NCBI GenBank assembly: GCA_902799955.1
Contig: CADCCQ010000029.1
Span: forward strand, 15,041 to 69,072
Direction: 5' to 3'
Source: an uncultured bacterium
GTDB taxonomy: Bacteria > Verrucomicrobiota > Kiritimatiellia > RFP12 > UBA1067
Length of the DNA stretch: 54,032 bases
Position numbers and translations under genes: made by a program. This document shows, one piece after another, positions 32,502-40,490 of this stretch; positions within the stretch are counted from its first letter, which is position 1; each line of letters starts with the position of its first letter. Below the pieces are notes generated by a model. It had not been told where the DNA came from. It was given only the letters and a program-made list of their open reading frames with translations, and did no database searches.

Positions 32502-33308
32502 TCAGTCAAGAACTCGGACGGTCGGCCCCGCGCCGGAATACGAGTCCAGTCCGCCTGAAGACAACCCATCGTCGTCAGGAGTGCTCGACACCCGCTTCAC
32601 CTTTGGCCTGTCGCCGAAAAGCACAGTGCCGAGCCTGACCCACGTCGCCCCTTCCTCCACCGCGACCTCGTAATCTCCGCTCATGCCCATGGAAAGCCGC
32701 GGCAGCCTTACGCCCAGTTCCGACTCCACTACGTCACGGAGCTCGCGCAACCTGCGGAAATGCGGCCGGGCGTCCTCTGGGTTCTCGCTGAACGGTGCCA
32801 TCGTCATAAGCCCTTCTACGGAAACCCTTGGACATTTCTCTACGATGTGGCGCACCGTCGCGGCGACATCCTCCGGCTTCATTCCACTCTTTGAGCTTTC
32901 GCCAGACACGTTCACCTCTAACAGTATTCTCGGAGAGGCGCCAGTCTCCTCTGCGATTGCGTTAATGCGGTCCGCGAGCTTGGCAGAGTCCACGCTGTGG
33001 ATGAAGTCGAAAAGCGTTAGCGCATGGCGCACCTTGTTGCCCTGAAGGTGTCCGATAAGATGCCATTCTGGGCCGGACGGACACATTGGCTTCTTCCACG
33101 CTGCCTCTTGCACCTTGTTCTCCCCGACAATGCGCAACCCGGCCCGCCACGCCTCCTCTACGACCTCCGCGCCGTGCGTCTTTGTCACGGCTACGATCTC
33201 AACGTCTTCAGGGCTACGTCCCGCCCTCCTTGCCGCCGCCGCGATCTTTGCGCGAACCTCGGCTAGCGTCTCGTTTATGTCTCTCTGTTCCATGTGCATT
33301 TGTTCCAT
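32502..33308 (-). CDS. PLP homeostasis protein (YggS/PLPBP family)
   Basis: 268 residues, a PLP-binding TIM-barrel protein without known enzymatic activity. The PLP lysine is in VEIVAVTKTHGAEVV near residue 43, followed by GENKVQEA, WHLIGHLQGNKVRHAL, SVDSAKLADRI and LSMGMSGDYEVAVEEGATWVRLGTVLFG. A C-terminal tail of about 30 residues (Ser/Asp/Gly-rich) extends past the usual end. The ATG at 33308 lies 7 nt after a GATAAT box with TTGAAA 17 bp further up, predicting a leaderless message; nearby ATG codons at 33299 and 33293 also lack ribosome sites. Confidence 0.94.
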   Translation of the reverse strand: MEQMHMEQRDINETLAEVRAKIAAAARRAGRSPEDVEIVAVTKTHGAEVVEEAWRAGLRIVGENKVQEAAWKKPMCPSGPEWHLIGHLQGNKVRHALTLFDFIHSVDSAKLADRINAIAEETGASPRILLEVNVSGESSKSGMKPEDVAATVRHIVEKCPRVSVEGLMTMAPFSENPEDARPHFRRLRELRDVVESELGVRLPRLSMGMSGDYEVAVEEGATWVRLGTVLFGDRPKVKRVSSTPDDDGLSSGGLDSYSGAGPTVRVLD

Positions 33309-33315
33309 ACGTTAT

Positions 33316-33344
33316 ATTATCCTACTTTCGCCGCCTAATTTCAA
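33316..33344 (-). promoter_or_regulatory. Promoter of yggS-rnhB-folP, leaderless geometry
   Basis: TTGAAA (33344-33339), 17 bp, GATAAT (33321-33316), then 7 nt to the ATG at 33308 (minus strand). Confidence 0.78.
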
Positions 33345-33482
33345 CACCAAACTTGAAAATTTTTGCGCCGAACGACTAGACAAAGTGAATGTACATCCCC
33401 TGCAAATCCGGGATTATATGCTTTTTGTCTTTTCACCCAGAAAAAGACTTTTAAGATTTTTCCGCATTGAAATCTCATTTTG

Positions 33483-33491
33483 TGGTATAAT
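33483..33491 (+). promoter_or_regulatory. Extended -10 promoter, leaderless geometry
   Basis: TGG-TATAAT (33483-33491), then 8 nt to the ATG at 33500. A TTGAAA lies 13 bp upstream, too close to serve as a normal -35. Confidence 0.65.
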
Positions 33492-33499
33492 ATACACTG

Positions 33500-34426
33500 A
33501 TGGCTAGAAAGGCATATAAACATTCGGCGTACTGGTATGCATACCACAACGGCTGGACATACAGCGAGGCGAAGACCTACGCAGGCAAGTACCTCGACAT
33601 GCACACATACCATCCACGCACAAGTGAACGGCTTGACGAGGAGTGCCGCGGCAGGGACTGGTACGTATGGCGCCAAGCGCCAAAGCGCTTCGACTCGAAG
33701 TTCAACCCCCTTCTCCTATGCGCCTGCGCCATGGTCGACATCGGCGTAGCCGTACGTGACAAGATATCAAAGCTCGCCGATCCCGCAGAACGCAAGAGGA
33801 TGAAGCGTGAACTCATGCGCGACTTGAGAAAGCTGCGGCGTCCCTTTTATTACATGCGCGAGACCGAGCGCCGACGTGAACTCGCCGCCGCGCGGCGAAG
33901 GGTCACAAAACGGACTACATCCGCACCAATGCCGACTCCAGAAGACATACTCTCAGCGTGGAACGCACGCAAGGAATCTCACGAAGCGATGATCCGACTC
34001 GGGGGGATGCTCCAGGACCTGGAGTGCTATGTCGACAACAGCCTGAGATTCGACGAATACGGCAATGTGTCAGGAAGGAACGGCGGAATAAAGGAATGGC
34101 TTCAGGAAAATGTTCCAGAACTCTTGCCAAAATACAAGACGCTCATGCGATACAAAGCTATGGTGATGCGCCTTAGGCAGGTGACCGGCACAAAAGACCC
34201 GAAACCAACATCCGCCCTTCTCGACGAAACACCACGCCATGATGTCGTCATGAGACTTCTCTCCGAGACAAAGCCTGCATTCTCGCGCATCTTCGAGACA
34301 CTAGAACACATGATCTCGCCAGATATGGTTTTCGTCGATACACCAGACAAGGACGTATACAGGAATCTGTCCGGTCTGCGAAAACGAAGGCGAACTCAAC
34401 GCCGTGTACAAAACACACGAGCATAA
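33500..34426 (+). CDS. Unrecognised basic protein
   Basis: 308 residues, no family recognised. The N-terminus is Tyr/Trp/His-rich (HSAYWYAYHNGWTYSEAK near 8-25). A Lys/Arg-rich helical stretch (about 90-135) follows. A segment around 185-230 (GGIKEWLQENVPELLPKYKTLMRYKAMVMRLRQ) looks like a helical nucleic-acid-binding region of the kind seen in DUF3102-like proteins. The C-terminus is very basic (RKRRRTQRR). No signal peptide or TM helix. Codon use is less GC-rich than its neighbours and the sequence after it is AT-rich, so recent acquisition is possible. DNA or RNA binding is an inference from charge only. Confidence 0.65.
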   Translation: MARKAYKHSAYWYAYHNGWTYSEAKTYAGKYLDMHTYHPRTSERLDEECRGRDWYVWRQAPKRFDSKFNPLLLCACAMVDIGVAVRDKISKLADPAERKRMKRELMRDLRKLRRPFYYMRETERRRELAAARRRVTKRTTSAPMPTPEDILSAWNARKESHEAMIRLGGMLQDLECYVDNSLRFDEYGNVSGRNGGIKEWLQENVPELLPKYKTLMRYKAMVMRLRQVTGTKDPKPTSALLDETPRHDVVMRLLSETKPAFSRIFETLEHMISPDMVFVDTPDKDVYRNLSGLRKRRRTQRRVQNTRA

Positions 34427-35097
34427 AACACGACGAGCTAACAGTAGTCGCGACAACATCATAACAAGTAGACCACAAAGAGGCTGGACACTTTGAGATA
34501 ATCTTGCGTCCTGCTGTTTAGGAATATTTTGTATTTGTGAAAACGGCTACAGATTTTTGTCTGTCTTGCCTTTCAGAACATCTACTAGGGCTTCTGCGCT
34601 CACTTATAAACACCTTCGGATAGAGAGTTGCGAAGTTCTTAGTGGTTTGAGCAGCGCCAAAAGGGCTAAAAGCCGCGATATTATAGAATTCCCTTTTCAC
34701 TTCAAAAGAACGAGAATTCTCATTCAAGAATTTTCCGCAATGAAATCTTATTATCGTCTGCAGACATCTAGAATAGATGTATTTCTTGAGGATTCTTATC
34801 GAATTGGGTGGATGACTAATGTCTATTGCATCGGGAATGTAAGCAGAGTGATTGTTGAAAGAGGCGTTGTAAAATTCGCGGCTTACGAAGTTGCAGTACG
34901 AGAGGGATTATTGGCGGAAACCCGTGGACAGTCCATGTGAGTCTTTCCTGTCTACATTGGAGTTTGGCCTGCCCTGTCGCTCTTGCAAATAAAGGTGTTG
35001 ATCCAATTAAGAAGGCAGCCGTCCCCAGCTGCCGTAGTTGCGGTGCGTAAAGAAACATGCCATCACGTGCAATCATTCCCTTTTATTGACACCTCTA
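34427..35097. other. AT-rich intergenic stretch, no supported gene
   Basis: About 670 bp of distinctly lower GC than the rest. It holds an open plus-strand frame (34557-34940) with no recognisable motif, no good ribosome site and no neighbours of use, so I do not call it a gene. No RNA gene, terminator or insertion-sequence end could be identified. It may be the remnant of an acquired segment together with the preceding gene. Confidence 0.5.
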
Positions 35098-35263
35098 TAG
35101 TAGAAGTTGGGATTGTCCTTGTAGGAGTCGGGACTGTCCATGTAGGAGTTGGAATTGTTCTAGTAGGAGTTGGGGTTGTTCTAGTAGAAGTTGGGACTGT
35201 CCTAGTGGGAGTTAGGAACGTTCTAGGCTGTTCTAGTAGGAGTTTTGCTTGTTCACGTTGGAG
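35098..35263. repeat. 21-nt tandem repeat array at the 3' end of the trp operon
   Basis: About eight units of TAGTAGGAGTTGGGGTTGTTC-like sequence, mostly 21 nt apart, with point differences and one shortened unit (35224-35233). Its right end runs into trpF: the last residues of TrpF (SNSNVNKQNSY) and its TAG stop are repeat-encoded. Confidence 0.85.
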
Positions 35264-36006
35264 TTGGAGGGAACAGCATAGAAATTGATAGAACGCAGCA
35301 ATTCATCAAGTAGTTCCAATGACTTTACACCTGGGGATGTTTCTATCGAGCTGTTGACGTCGATGACATCGGCGCCGGTAGCGATGGCGGCGGAGATGTT
35401 CTCGGCTGAGATTCCGCCGGCGAGGACAACGCGCCGCCCAGACTCTTTCAACGGCGCGACTAGCGACCAGTCAGCACGGCGGCTCTCGTTGCCGCGCCTG
35501 CCGTCTAGTAGAACTGCGTCTTCCGGGGATTCTTCTTGCAGTAAGTCAAGGCCGGAGAGAAGCCGATGGGCGACCTCGTTCCGCTGAGGTTTGCACCGAA
35601 GGCGTCCGCGAGGGCTGTCCTGACCTTCGACACCATCAGCCCCGGCCACTCGACCGACAGCATTGAACAGCCGCCAAACCTCGTATCCCCTTTTCTTCAG
35701 CGTCGTGACGGCGGAGTCGCCGTAGTCTCCGTGAAGCTGGATTGCGTCAAGCCCGACGCGAGTTGCGACATCGACGATTTCCTCAGGCGTGTGCCTGACG
35801 AAGACGCCGACAAAACGCGGCGTCGACTTCACTGCGGACGTCCCAACGTCGGCTCTGACATGCGCGACGATTTCGTGCGCCTTCTCCGGCGTGACTTGCC
35901 GTGGCGAGCCCTCTGCGAAAATGAGGCCGAGGTAGTCAACGCCACGCCGCGCCGCCTCGACTGCGAACGCGGCGTCCGTCACGCCGCACACCTTTATTCT
36001 AGGCAT
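35233..36006 (-). CDS. trpF: Phosphoribosylanthranilate isomerase
   Basis: 257-residue TIM-barrel enzyme converting phosphoribosylanthranilate to CdRP. The catalytic Cys is in IKVCGVTD at 7 and the Asp in AIQLHGDYGD near 95. DAVLLDGR, ADWSLVAPL, VVLAGGIS and DVNSSIE follow. Two oddities: about 20 residues more than usual between VWRLFNA and DAVLLDG (polar, Arg/Gly/Asp-rich), and a tail encoded by the tandem repeat. The start overlaps the trpA stop by 13 nt. Last gene of the trp operon. Confidence 0.93.
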   Translation of the reverse strand: MPRIKVCGVTDAAFAVEAARRGVDYLGLIFAEGSPRQVTPEKAHEIVAHVRADVGTSAVKSTPRFVGVFVRHTPEEIVDVATRVGLDAIQLHGDYGDSAVTTLKKRGYEVWRLFNAVGRVAGADGVEGQDSPRGRLRCKPQRNEVAHRLLSGLDLLQEESPEDAVLLDGRRGNESRRADWSLVAPLKESGRRVVLAGGISAENISAAIATGADVIDVNSSIETSPGVKSLELLDELLRSINFYAVPSNSNVNKQNSY

Positions 36007-36752
36007 GGTGGCTTCCCCTCGCCAAGTCGCTTCACAAGCGCGGAGCCGACGATGAATCCGTCTGCGTGGCGGCAGACCTCCTCGGCCTGGGCCTTCGTGG
36101 CGATACCGAACCCCGCCGCAACCGGAATCGGCGAGACGGCACGTATCGCATCAAGGCGCGATGCGAGATCCGCCGGGAGTTCCGTTCTTGCGCCAGTCGT
36201 CCCCTTCACCGTAATTACATAGAGGAAACTGTCGCCGACGCCGTCCGCCGATGCCTTTACGCGATCAATCGGCGTGTTGGGCGCAATCAACGGGACGTAG
36301 CCGACGCCCTTCGGACGCAACACAGCAAGCAACTCCTCGCGTTCCTCGAACGGAAGGTCGACGGATAGCACCGCGTCGATTCCGGCGTCTGATACCACGT
36401 CGGCGAACTGCTCCAGACCCATGGAGAATATAGGGTTGTAGTAGGAGAATAGTACCAGGGCGGTCTCGGGATGACGCCCACGGAGGCGTTTCGCCAGGGC
36501 GATTGCGTCGACGAGAGACACTCCGTTCTCAAGAGCCTTGTACGCGGCGGAGCGGATGACGCCGCCGTCGGCAAACGGATCGGAAAACGGAACGCCTAGC
36601 TCAAGGACGTCCGCGCCGTTGGCGACGAGTGCGTCCGCCGCGGCTTCGCTCTCCGCGAGCGTAGGATAGCCGATCGTCAGATAGGCGACGAATGCGCCGC
36701 GACCCTCTGATTTCGCCTTCGAAAAGGCATTTGCGATTCTTGTGTTTTTCAT
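35994..36752 (-). CDS. trpA: Tryptophan synthase alpha chain
   Basis: 252 residues. It cleaves indole-glycerol-phosphate and channels indole to TrpB. Motifs are AYLTIGYPT, DVLELGVPFSDPFADG (the catalytic Glu and Asp; Phe replaces the common Leu), SYYNPIFSMG, VLSVDLPFEE, LIAPNTPIDRV and VAAGFGIATKAQA. AAAGG lies 7 nt before the ATG. It follows trpB by 27 nt. Confidence 0.96.
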   Translation of the reverse strand: MKNTRIANAFSKAKSEGRGAFVAYLTIGYPTLAESEAAADALVANGADVLELGVPFSDPFADGGVIRSAAYKALENGVSLVDAIALAKRLRGRHPETALVLFSYYNPIFSMGLEQFADVVSDAGIDAVLSVDLPFEEREELLAVLRPKGVGYVPLIAPNTPIDRVKASADGVGDSFLYVITVKGTTGARTELPADLASRLDAIRAVSPIPVAAGFGIATKAQAEEVCRHADGFIVGSALVKRLGEGKPPCLE

Positions 36753-36779
36753 GTGGGTGCCTTTGTTAGAAGTGAGATG

Positions 36780-37970
36780 TTATGCTTTAACCGATGGGCG
36801 GTGCGCCGCCTTGTATCTCATTACGTTTTCCATGTCCTTGTCGCCGCGTCCCGAGAGGTTGACGAGAAGAAGAGAGTCCTTCGGAAGCGACGGAGCGCGC
36901 TTGATCGCCTCCGCGAGCGCGTGGCTGGACTCAAGCGCGGGGATTATGCCCTCGAAGACGCACAGCGCGTCAAACGCGGCTATCGCCTCGTCGTCGTTTA
37001 TGACGGCGTATTCGGCGCGGCCCGTGTCGTGGAGGTGGCAGTGTTCAGGTCCGACGCCCGGATAGTCAAGCCCAGCGGAGACGGAATACGTGTCGATGAT
37101 GTTCCCGACGTCAGTCTGGAGAAGCATAGTCTTCGCGCCATGGAGGACGCCGAGGCGTCCGCCGTTGATTGAGGCGGCGTGCTCTCCGCTCGCGATCCCC
37201 TTTCCGCCGGCCTCTACGCCGACAAGCCTCACTTCTGGATCGTCGATGAACCCTGCGAAGAGGCCCATCGCGTTCGAGCCGCCACCCACGCACGCTATCG
37301 CCTGGTCTGGGAGGCGTCCGAACTTCTCCAGGCACTGGCGCCGCGCCTCCCTGCCGATGACGCTCTGGAAGTCGCGGACCATCTCGGGGTACGGGGCGGG
37401 CCCGGCGACAGTGCCGATCACGTAGAACGTGTCGTCACAGTTCGAGACCCAGTCGCGAAGCGCCTCGTTCATCGCGTCCTTCAGCGTCGCGCTTCCCTCG
37501 GAGACTGCGTGGATCGTCGCGCCCAGCATCTTCATGCGCTCAACGTTGGGCGCCTGTCGATCGACGTCAATCGCGCCCATGTACACGTCACACGGCATCC
37601 CGAAGAGCGCGGCGACAGTCGCCGTCGCGACGCCGTGCATCCCCGCGCCAGTTTCTGCGATGAGCCGCCGCTTACCCATGCGCCGCGCGAGCAGCGCCTG
37701 TCCGATGGTGTTGTTCACCTTGTGTGCGCCGGTGTGGTTGAGGTCCTCGCGCTTCAGGAGAATCTTCGCGCCGCCAAGGTGCTCCGAAAGTCGCTTCGCG
37801 TACGTTATGGGCGACTCACGTCCGACATAGTCGCGGAGGATGTCGTTGAACTCCTGGGCAAAAGCCGGGTCGGCCTTTGCGGATTCGTATGCGGCCTCAA
37901 GCTCCTTGAGCGGGGCCATCAGCGTTTCGGCGACGTATTGTCCGCCATATATTCCGTAGTGTGTTTTCAT
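36780..37970 (-). CDS. trpB: Tryptophan synthase beta chain
   Basis: 396-residue PLP enzyme making Trp from indole and Ser. [10 protein letters not shown] at the N-terminus, the PLP lysine in [15 protein letters not shown] near 87, [14 protein letters not shown] and the phosphate-binding [10 protein letters not shown] are all present, with [13 protein letters not shown] later. Length is typical. No ribosome site precedes the ATG: the GTTAGT repeat array lies immediately upstream. Confidence 0.97.
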   Translation of the reverse strand: MKTHYGIYGGQYVAETLMAPLKELEAAYESAKADPAFAQEFNDILRDYVGRESPITYAKRLSEHLGGAKILLKREDLNHTGAHKVNNTIGQALLARRMGKRRLIAETGAGMHGVATATVAALFGMPCDVYMGAIDVDRQAPNVERMKMLGATIHAVSEGSATLKDAMNEALRDWVSNCDDTFYVIGTVAGPAPYPEMVRDFQSVIGREARRQCLEKFGRLPDQAIACVGGGSNAMGLFAGFIDDPEVRLVGVEAGGKGIASGEHAASINGGRLGVLHGAKTMLLQTDVGNIIDTYSVSAGLDYPGVGPEHCHLHDTGRAEYAVINDDEAIAAFDALCVFEGIIPALESSHALAEAIKRAPSLPKDSLLLVNLSGRGDKDMENVMRYKAAHRPSVKA

Positions 37971-37971
37971 A

Positions 37972-38051
37972 GATTAGTCGTTAGTTGTTAGTGGTTAGTC
38001 GTTAGTGGTTAGCCGTTAGTGGTTAGTTGTTAGTGGCTAGTGGTCAGTGGT
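37972..38051. repeat. GTTAGT-type short repeats between trpC and trpB
   Basis: About 80 bp of TTAGTGGTTAGTCG-like units, the same type as at 26950-27005. It fills the trpC-trpB gap and ends two bases before the trpB start codon on the operon strand. Confidence 0.85.
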
Positions 38052-38057
38052 TTGTGG

Positions 38058-38849
38058 TCAGAGATTGGAGATGAGTTCTGTCAATTTTTCGCCCGGGCGG
38101 GGGGCGCGCATCAGTGCGGTGCCGACGAGGAAGGCGTCGGCACCGGCGGACTTTGCGCGGCGGATGGCGTCGGCAGTGTGCATTCCAGATTCCGCGACGC
38201 GGACGCAGCTATCGGGGATCTTCCCGACGAGTGCCTCGAGGAGCGAGACGTCCGTGGAGAAGTTCCGAAGGTCGCGGCAGTTGACGCCGACGACCTTCGC
38301 GCCGGAGGCGACAGCGCGTGCGATCTCCCCTTCGTCATGCGTCTCGACAAGCGCCGCCATGCCGAGGTCGTGCGCATACGCCAGGAGGTCGGCAAGCGCG
38401 TCGTCGTCGAGGACTGCAGCTATGAGCAGCACGGCGTCCGCCCCCGCCGCGCGTGCCGCCGCGACCTGGTAGCGCGTGGAGAGGAAGTCCTTGTAGAGCA
38501 GAGGCAGTCCGACGGCCCTTCGCACGTCTGAGAGATATTCCTCGTTGCCGAGGAAACGGTGCGGTTCGCAGAGGACCGAAAGCGCCGCGGCGCCTGCGGA
38601 CTCCAGTTCGCGTGCGAGTTCCACGTGGCGGAAGTCGTCGCGTATCATTCCCTCAGAAGGCGACGCCCTCTTCAGCTCCGCGATCACGCCGCCGCCGCGG
38701 AGGGCCGCAGCGAAATCGCGCGGCGGAGGTGCGAGCCTGGCGCGGGCCTGCATCGCTTCGAACGGGATCTCCGCTTCGCGTAGCGCCGCGTCGCTTCTTC
38801 TGGCTTCCGTCAGTTCGCGGAGGATGTCTTTTTTGTCTTCGTCTTTCAT
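38058..38849 (-). CDS. trpC: Indole-3-glycerol phosphate synthase
   Basis: 263-residue TIM-barrel enzyme. IAELKRASPSEGMI carries the catalytic Lys; ALSVLCEPHRFLGNEEYL, LLYKDFLSTRYQV, LIAAVLDD, ALVETHDEGE, GVNCRDLRNFSTD and VAESGMHT follow. Its ATG overlaps the TGA of trpGD (ATGA), implying coupled translation. Confidence 0.96.
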   Translation of the reverse strand: MKDEDKKDILRELTEARRSDAALREAEIPFEAMQARARLAPPPRDFAAALRGGGVIAELKRASPSEGMIRDDFRHVELARELESAGAAALSVLCEPHRFLGNEEYLSDVRRAVGLPLLYKDFLSTRYQVAAARAAGADAVLLIAAVLDDDALADLLAYAHDLGMAALVETHDEGEIARAVASGAKVVGVNCRDLRNFSTDVSLLEALVGKIPDSCVRVAESGMHTADAIRRAKSAGADAFLVGTALMRAPRPGEKLTELISNL

Positions 38850-40462
38850 CGCCTGTTCGATGCCTCCACAAGTGAGTTCAGCTTTTCAGACGCCCTTCCC
38901 GAATCGACAGACTCAGCCGCGAGCGCAAGGGCCTCCTCGTAGCTCTTGGCGATTCCACCGACGAGGATGGCCGCGGCGGCGTTCTCGAGCGCGGCGGCGC
39001 GGTATGCGCCGCGGACGCTTCCGTCGAGGACGCCAACAAGGAGCTTTGCGTTGCACGCGGCGTCGCCGCCCTTGATGTCCTCTATCGAATACCGCTCGCC
39101 GTACGCCGCGCCGGCGTCCAGGAGAGAGTTGCGCACGGCGCCGTCCTCAAGCGAAGAGACGAACGTGAAGCCGCCCGGGCTGATCTCGTCCACGCCGCCT
39201 TCGCCGGAGACGATCATCGAACGCGTCGACCCGAGCCGCCTGAACGTCTCCGCAAACGTCATCGCGATTCTCTCGTCCGGGACTCCTATCACCTGGCGAC
39301 GCGTCCCGGCGGGGTTCGTCAGCGGGCCGAGGAGGTTGAAGACCGTCCTGAACCCGAGCGTGCGCCTGACGGACGCCGCGAAGCGCATCGCGGGGTGGAG
39401 GGAGCGCGCGAAGAGGAAGCCGATGCCGACGTCGTGGATGCAGCGCGCGACCGTCGCTGCGTCTACAGACAGGTTGTAGCCAAGCGCGTCGAGGACGTCT
39501 GCGGAGCCGCACTTCGAGGTTGAGGCGACGTTGCCGTGCTTTGCGATGGGCGTCCCAGCGCCTGCCGCGATGAAGGCCGCAGTGGTCGAGACGTTGAAGG
39601 TGCCTGCGCCGTCGCCGCCCGTCCCGACGATGTCCACCGCGTCTATCCCCGCGAGGTCTATCTTCACGCTGGCTCCCTGCATCGCCCTTGCCGCGCCCGC
39701 GAGGGCGTCTGCAGTGATGGGCGTCCTGGCGAGGGCGGTCAGGAATGCGGCCAGCTCCGGCTCCCCGACCTCGCCCGCCATCACGGCGGAGAAGAACCCC
39801 TCGCTCTCCTCTTCGCTGGGCGTCACGCCGTCGAGGGCGCGCACGAGGATCGCGCGGCGGACAGACTGCGTCGCGCTCTTGCAGATGCGCCGCCCGGTGG
39901 CGAATTCGATGATGTTCGCCAGCTGCCTCGCGCCCTGGGGCGTGCCTACGGACTCCGGGTGGTACTGGACGCTTTCTATCGGAAGCGTCTTGTGTCGAAG
40001 TCCCATGATCTCGCCGTCCTCGCTTTCGGCGGTGATCTCGAAGCAGTCGGGAAGCGTATCGCGCTCGACGGCAAGGGAATGGTAGCGCATGGCGACGAAC
40101 CCCTGGTCGAGTCCGGCGAAGAGGCCGCGTCCGTCATGCCTCAGGCGGCTCGTCTTGCCATGCATGAGCCTTTTTGCGCGGACGATCTTCGCACCGAAGG
40201 CCTGGGCGATAGACTGGTGGCCCAGGCATATCCCGACGAGCGGCATCTTCCCCGCGAACGCCTTGACGGCCTCCAGCGTCACGCCTGCGGAGTCGGGGTT
40301 CCCGGGGCCGGGCGAGAAGAGTATGGCCTGAGGCGCCTTCGCGGCGATGCCCGCGACGTCGATTTCGTCGTTGCGGACGACCTCGATCTCCGCTCCAAGC
40401 GCCCCCAGTCCCTGTACTATGTTGTAGGTGAAGGAATCGTAGTTGTCTATTACAAGTATCAT
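38846..40462 (-). CDS. trpGD: Fused anthranilate synthase component II / anthranilate phosphoribosyltransferase
   Basis: 538 residues. Domain 1 (about 1-190) is a class I glutamine amidotransferase: ILVIDNYDSFTYN, LFSPGPGNPDSAG, GICLGHQSIAQAFG with the nucleophile Cys79, and VQYHPESVGTPQG with the His/Glu pair. Domain 2 (about 200-538) is the phosphoribosyltransferase TrpD: DIVGTGGDGAGTFNVSTTAAFIAAGAG, KHGNVASTSKCGSADVLDALG, HPAMRFAASVRRTLGFRTVFNLLGPLTNP. The ATG at 40462 has GAGGAG 7 nt upstream. The same fusion occurs in enterobacteria; here the cluster order is E-GD-C-B-A-F. Confidence 0.96.
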   Translation of the reverse strand: MILVIDNYDSFTYNIVQGLGALGAEIEVVRNDEIDVAGIAAKAPQAILFSPGPGNPDSAGVTLEAVKAFAGKMPLVGICLGHQSIAQAFGAKIVRAKRLMHGKTSRLRHDGRGLFAGLDQGFVAMRYHSLAVERDTLPDCFEITAESEDGEIMGLRHKTLPIESVQYHPESVGTPQGARQLANIIEFATGRRICKSATQSVRRAILVRALDGVTPSEEESEGFFSAVMAGEVGEPELAAFLTALARTPITADALAGAARAMQGASVKIDLAGIDAVDIVGTGGDGAGTFNVSTTAAFIAAGAGTPIAKHGNVASTSKCGSADVLDALGYNLSVDAATVARCIHDVGIGFLFARSLHPAMRFAASVRRTLGFRTVFNLLGPLTNPAGTRRQVIGVPDERIAMTFAETFRRLGSTRSMIVSGEGGVDEISPGGFTFVSSLEDGAVRNSLLDAGAAYGERYSIEDIKGGDAACNAKLLVGVLDGSVRGAYRAAALENAAAAILVGGIAKSYEEALALAAESVDSGRASEKLNSLVEASNRR

Positions 40463-40490
40463 AGCGGTTCTCCTCGGTTGCAATTTAAGA

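Noticed and set aside
34557..34940. 127-residue plus-strand open frame in the AT-rich gap
   Set aside because: No ribosome site, no recognisable motif and no coding-like composition.
35098..35263. CRISPR array
   Set aside because: Units are contiguous with no spacers and diverge from each other; no cas genes are present.
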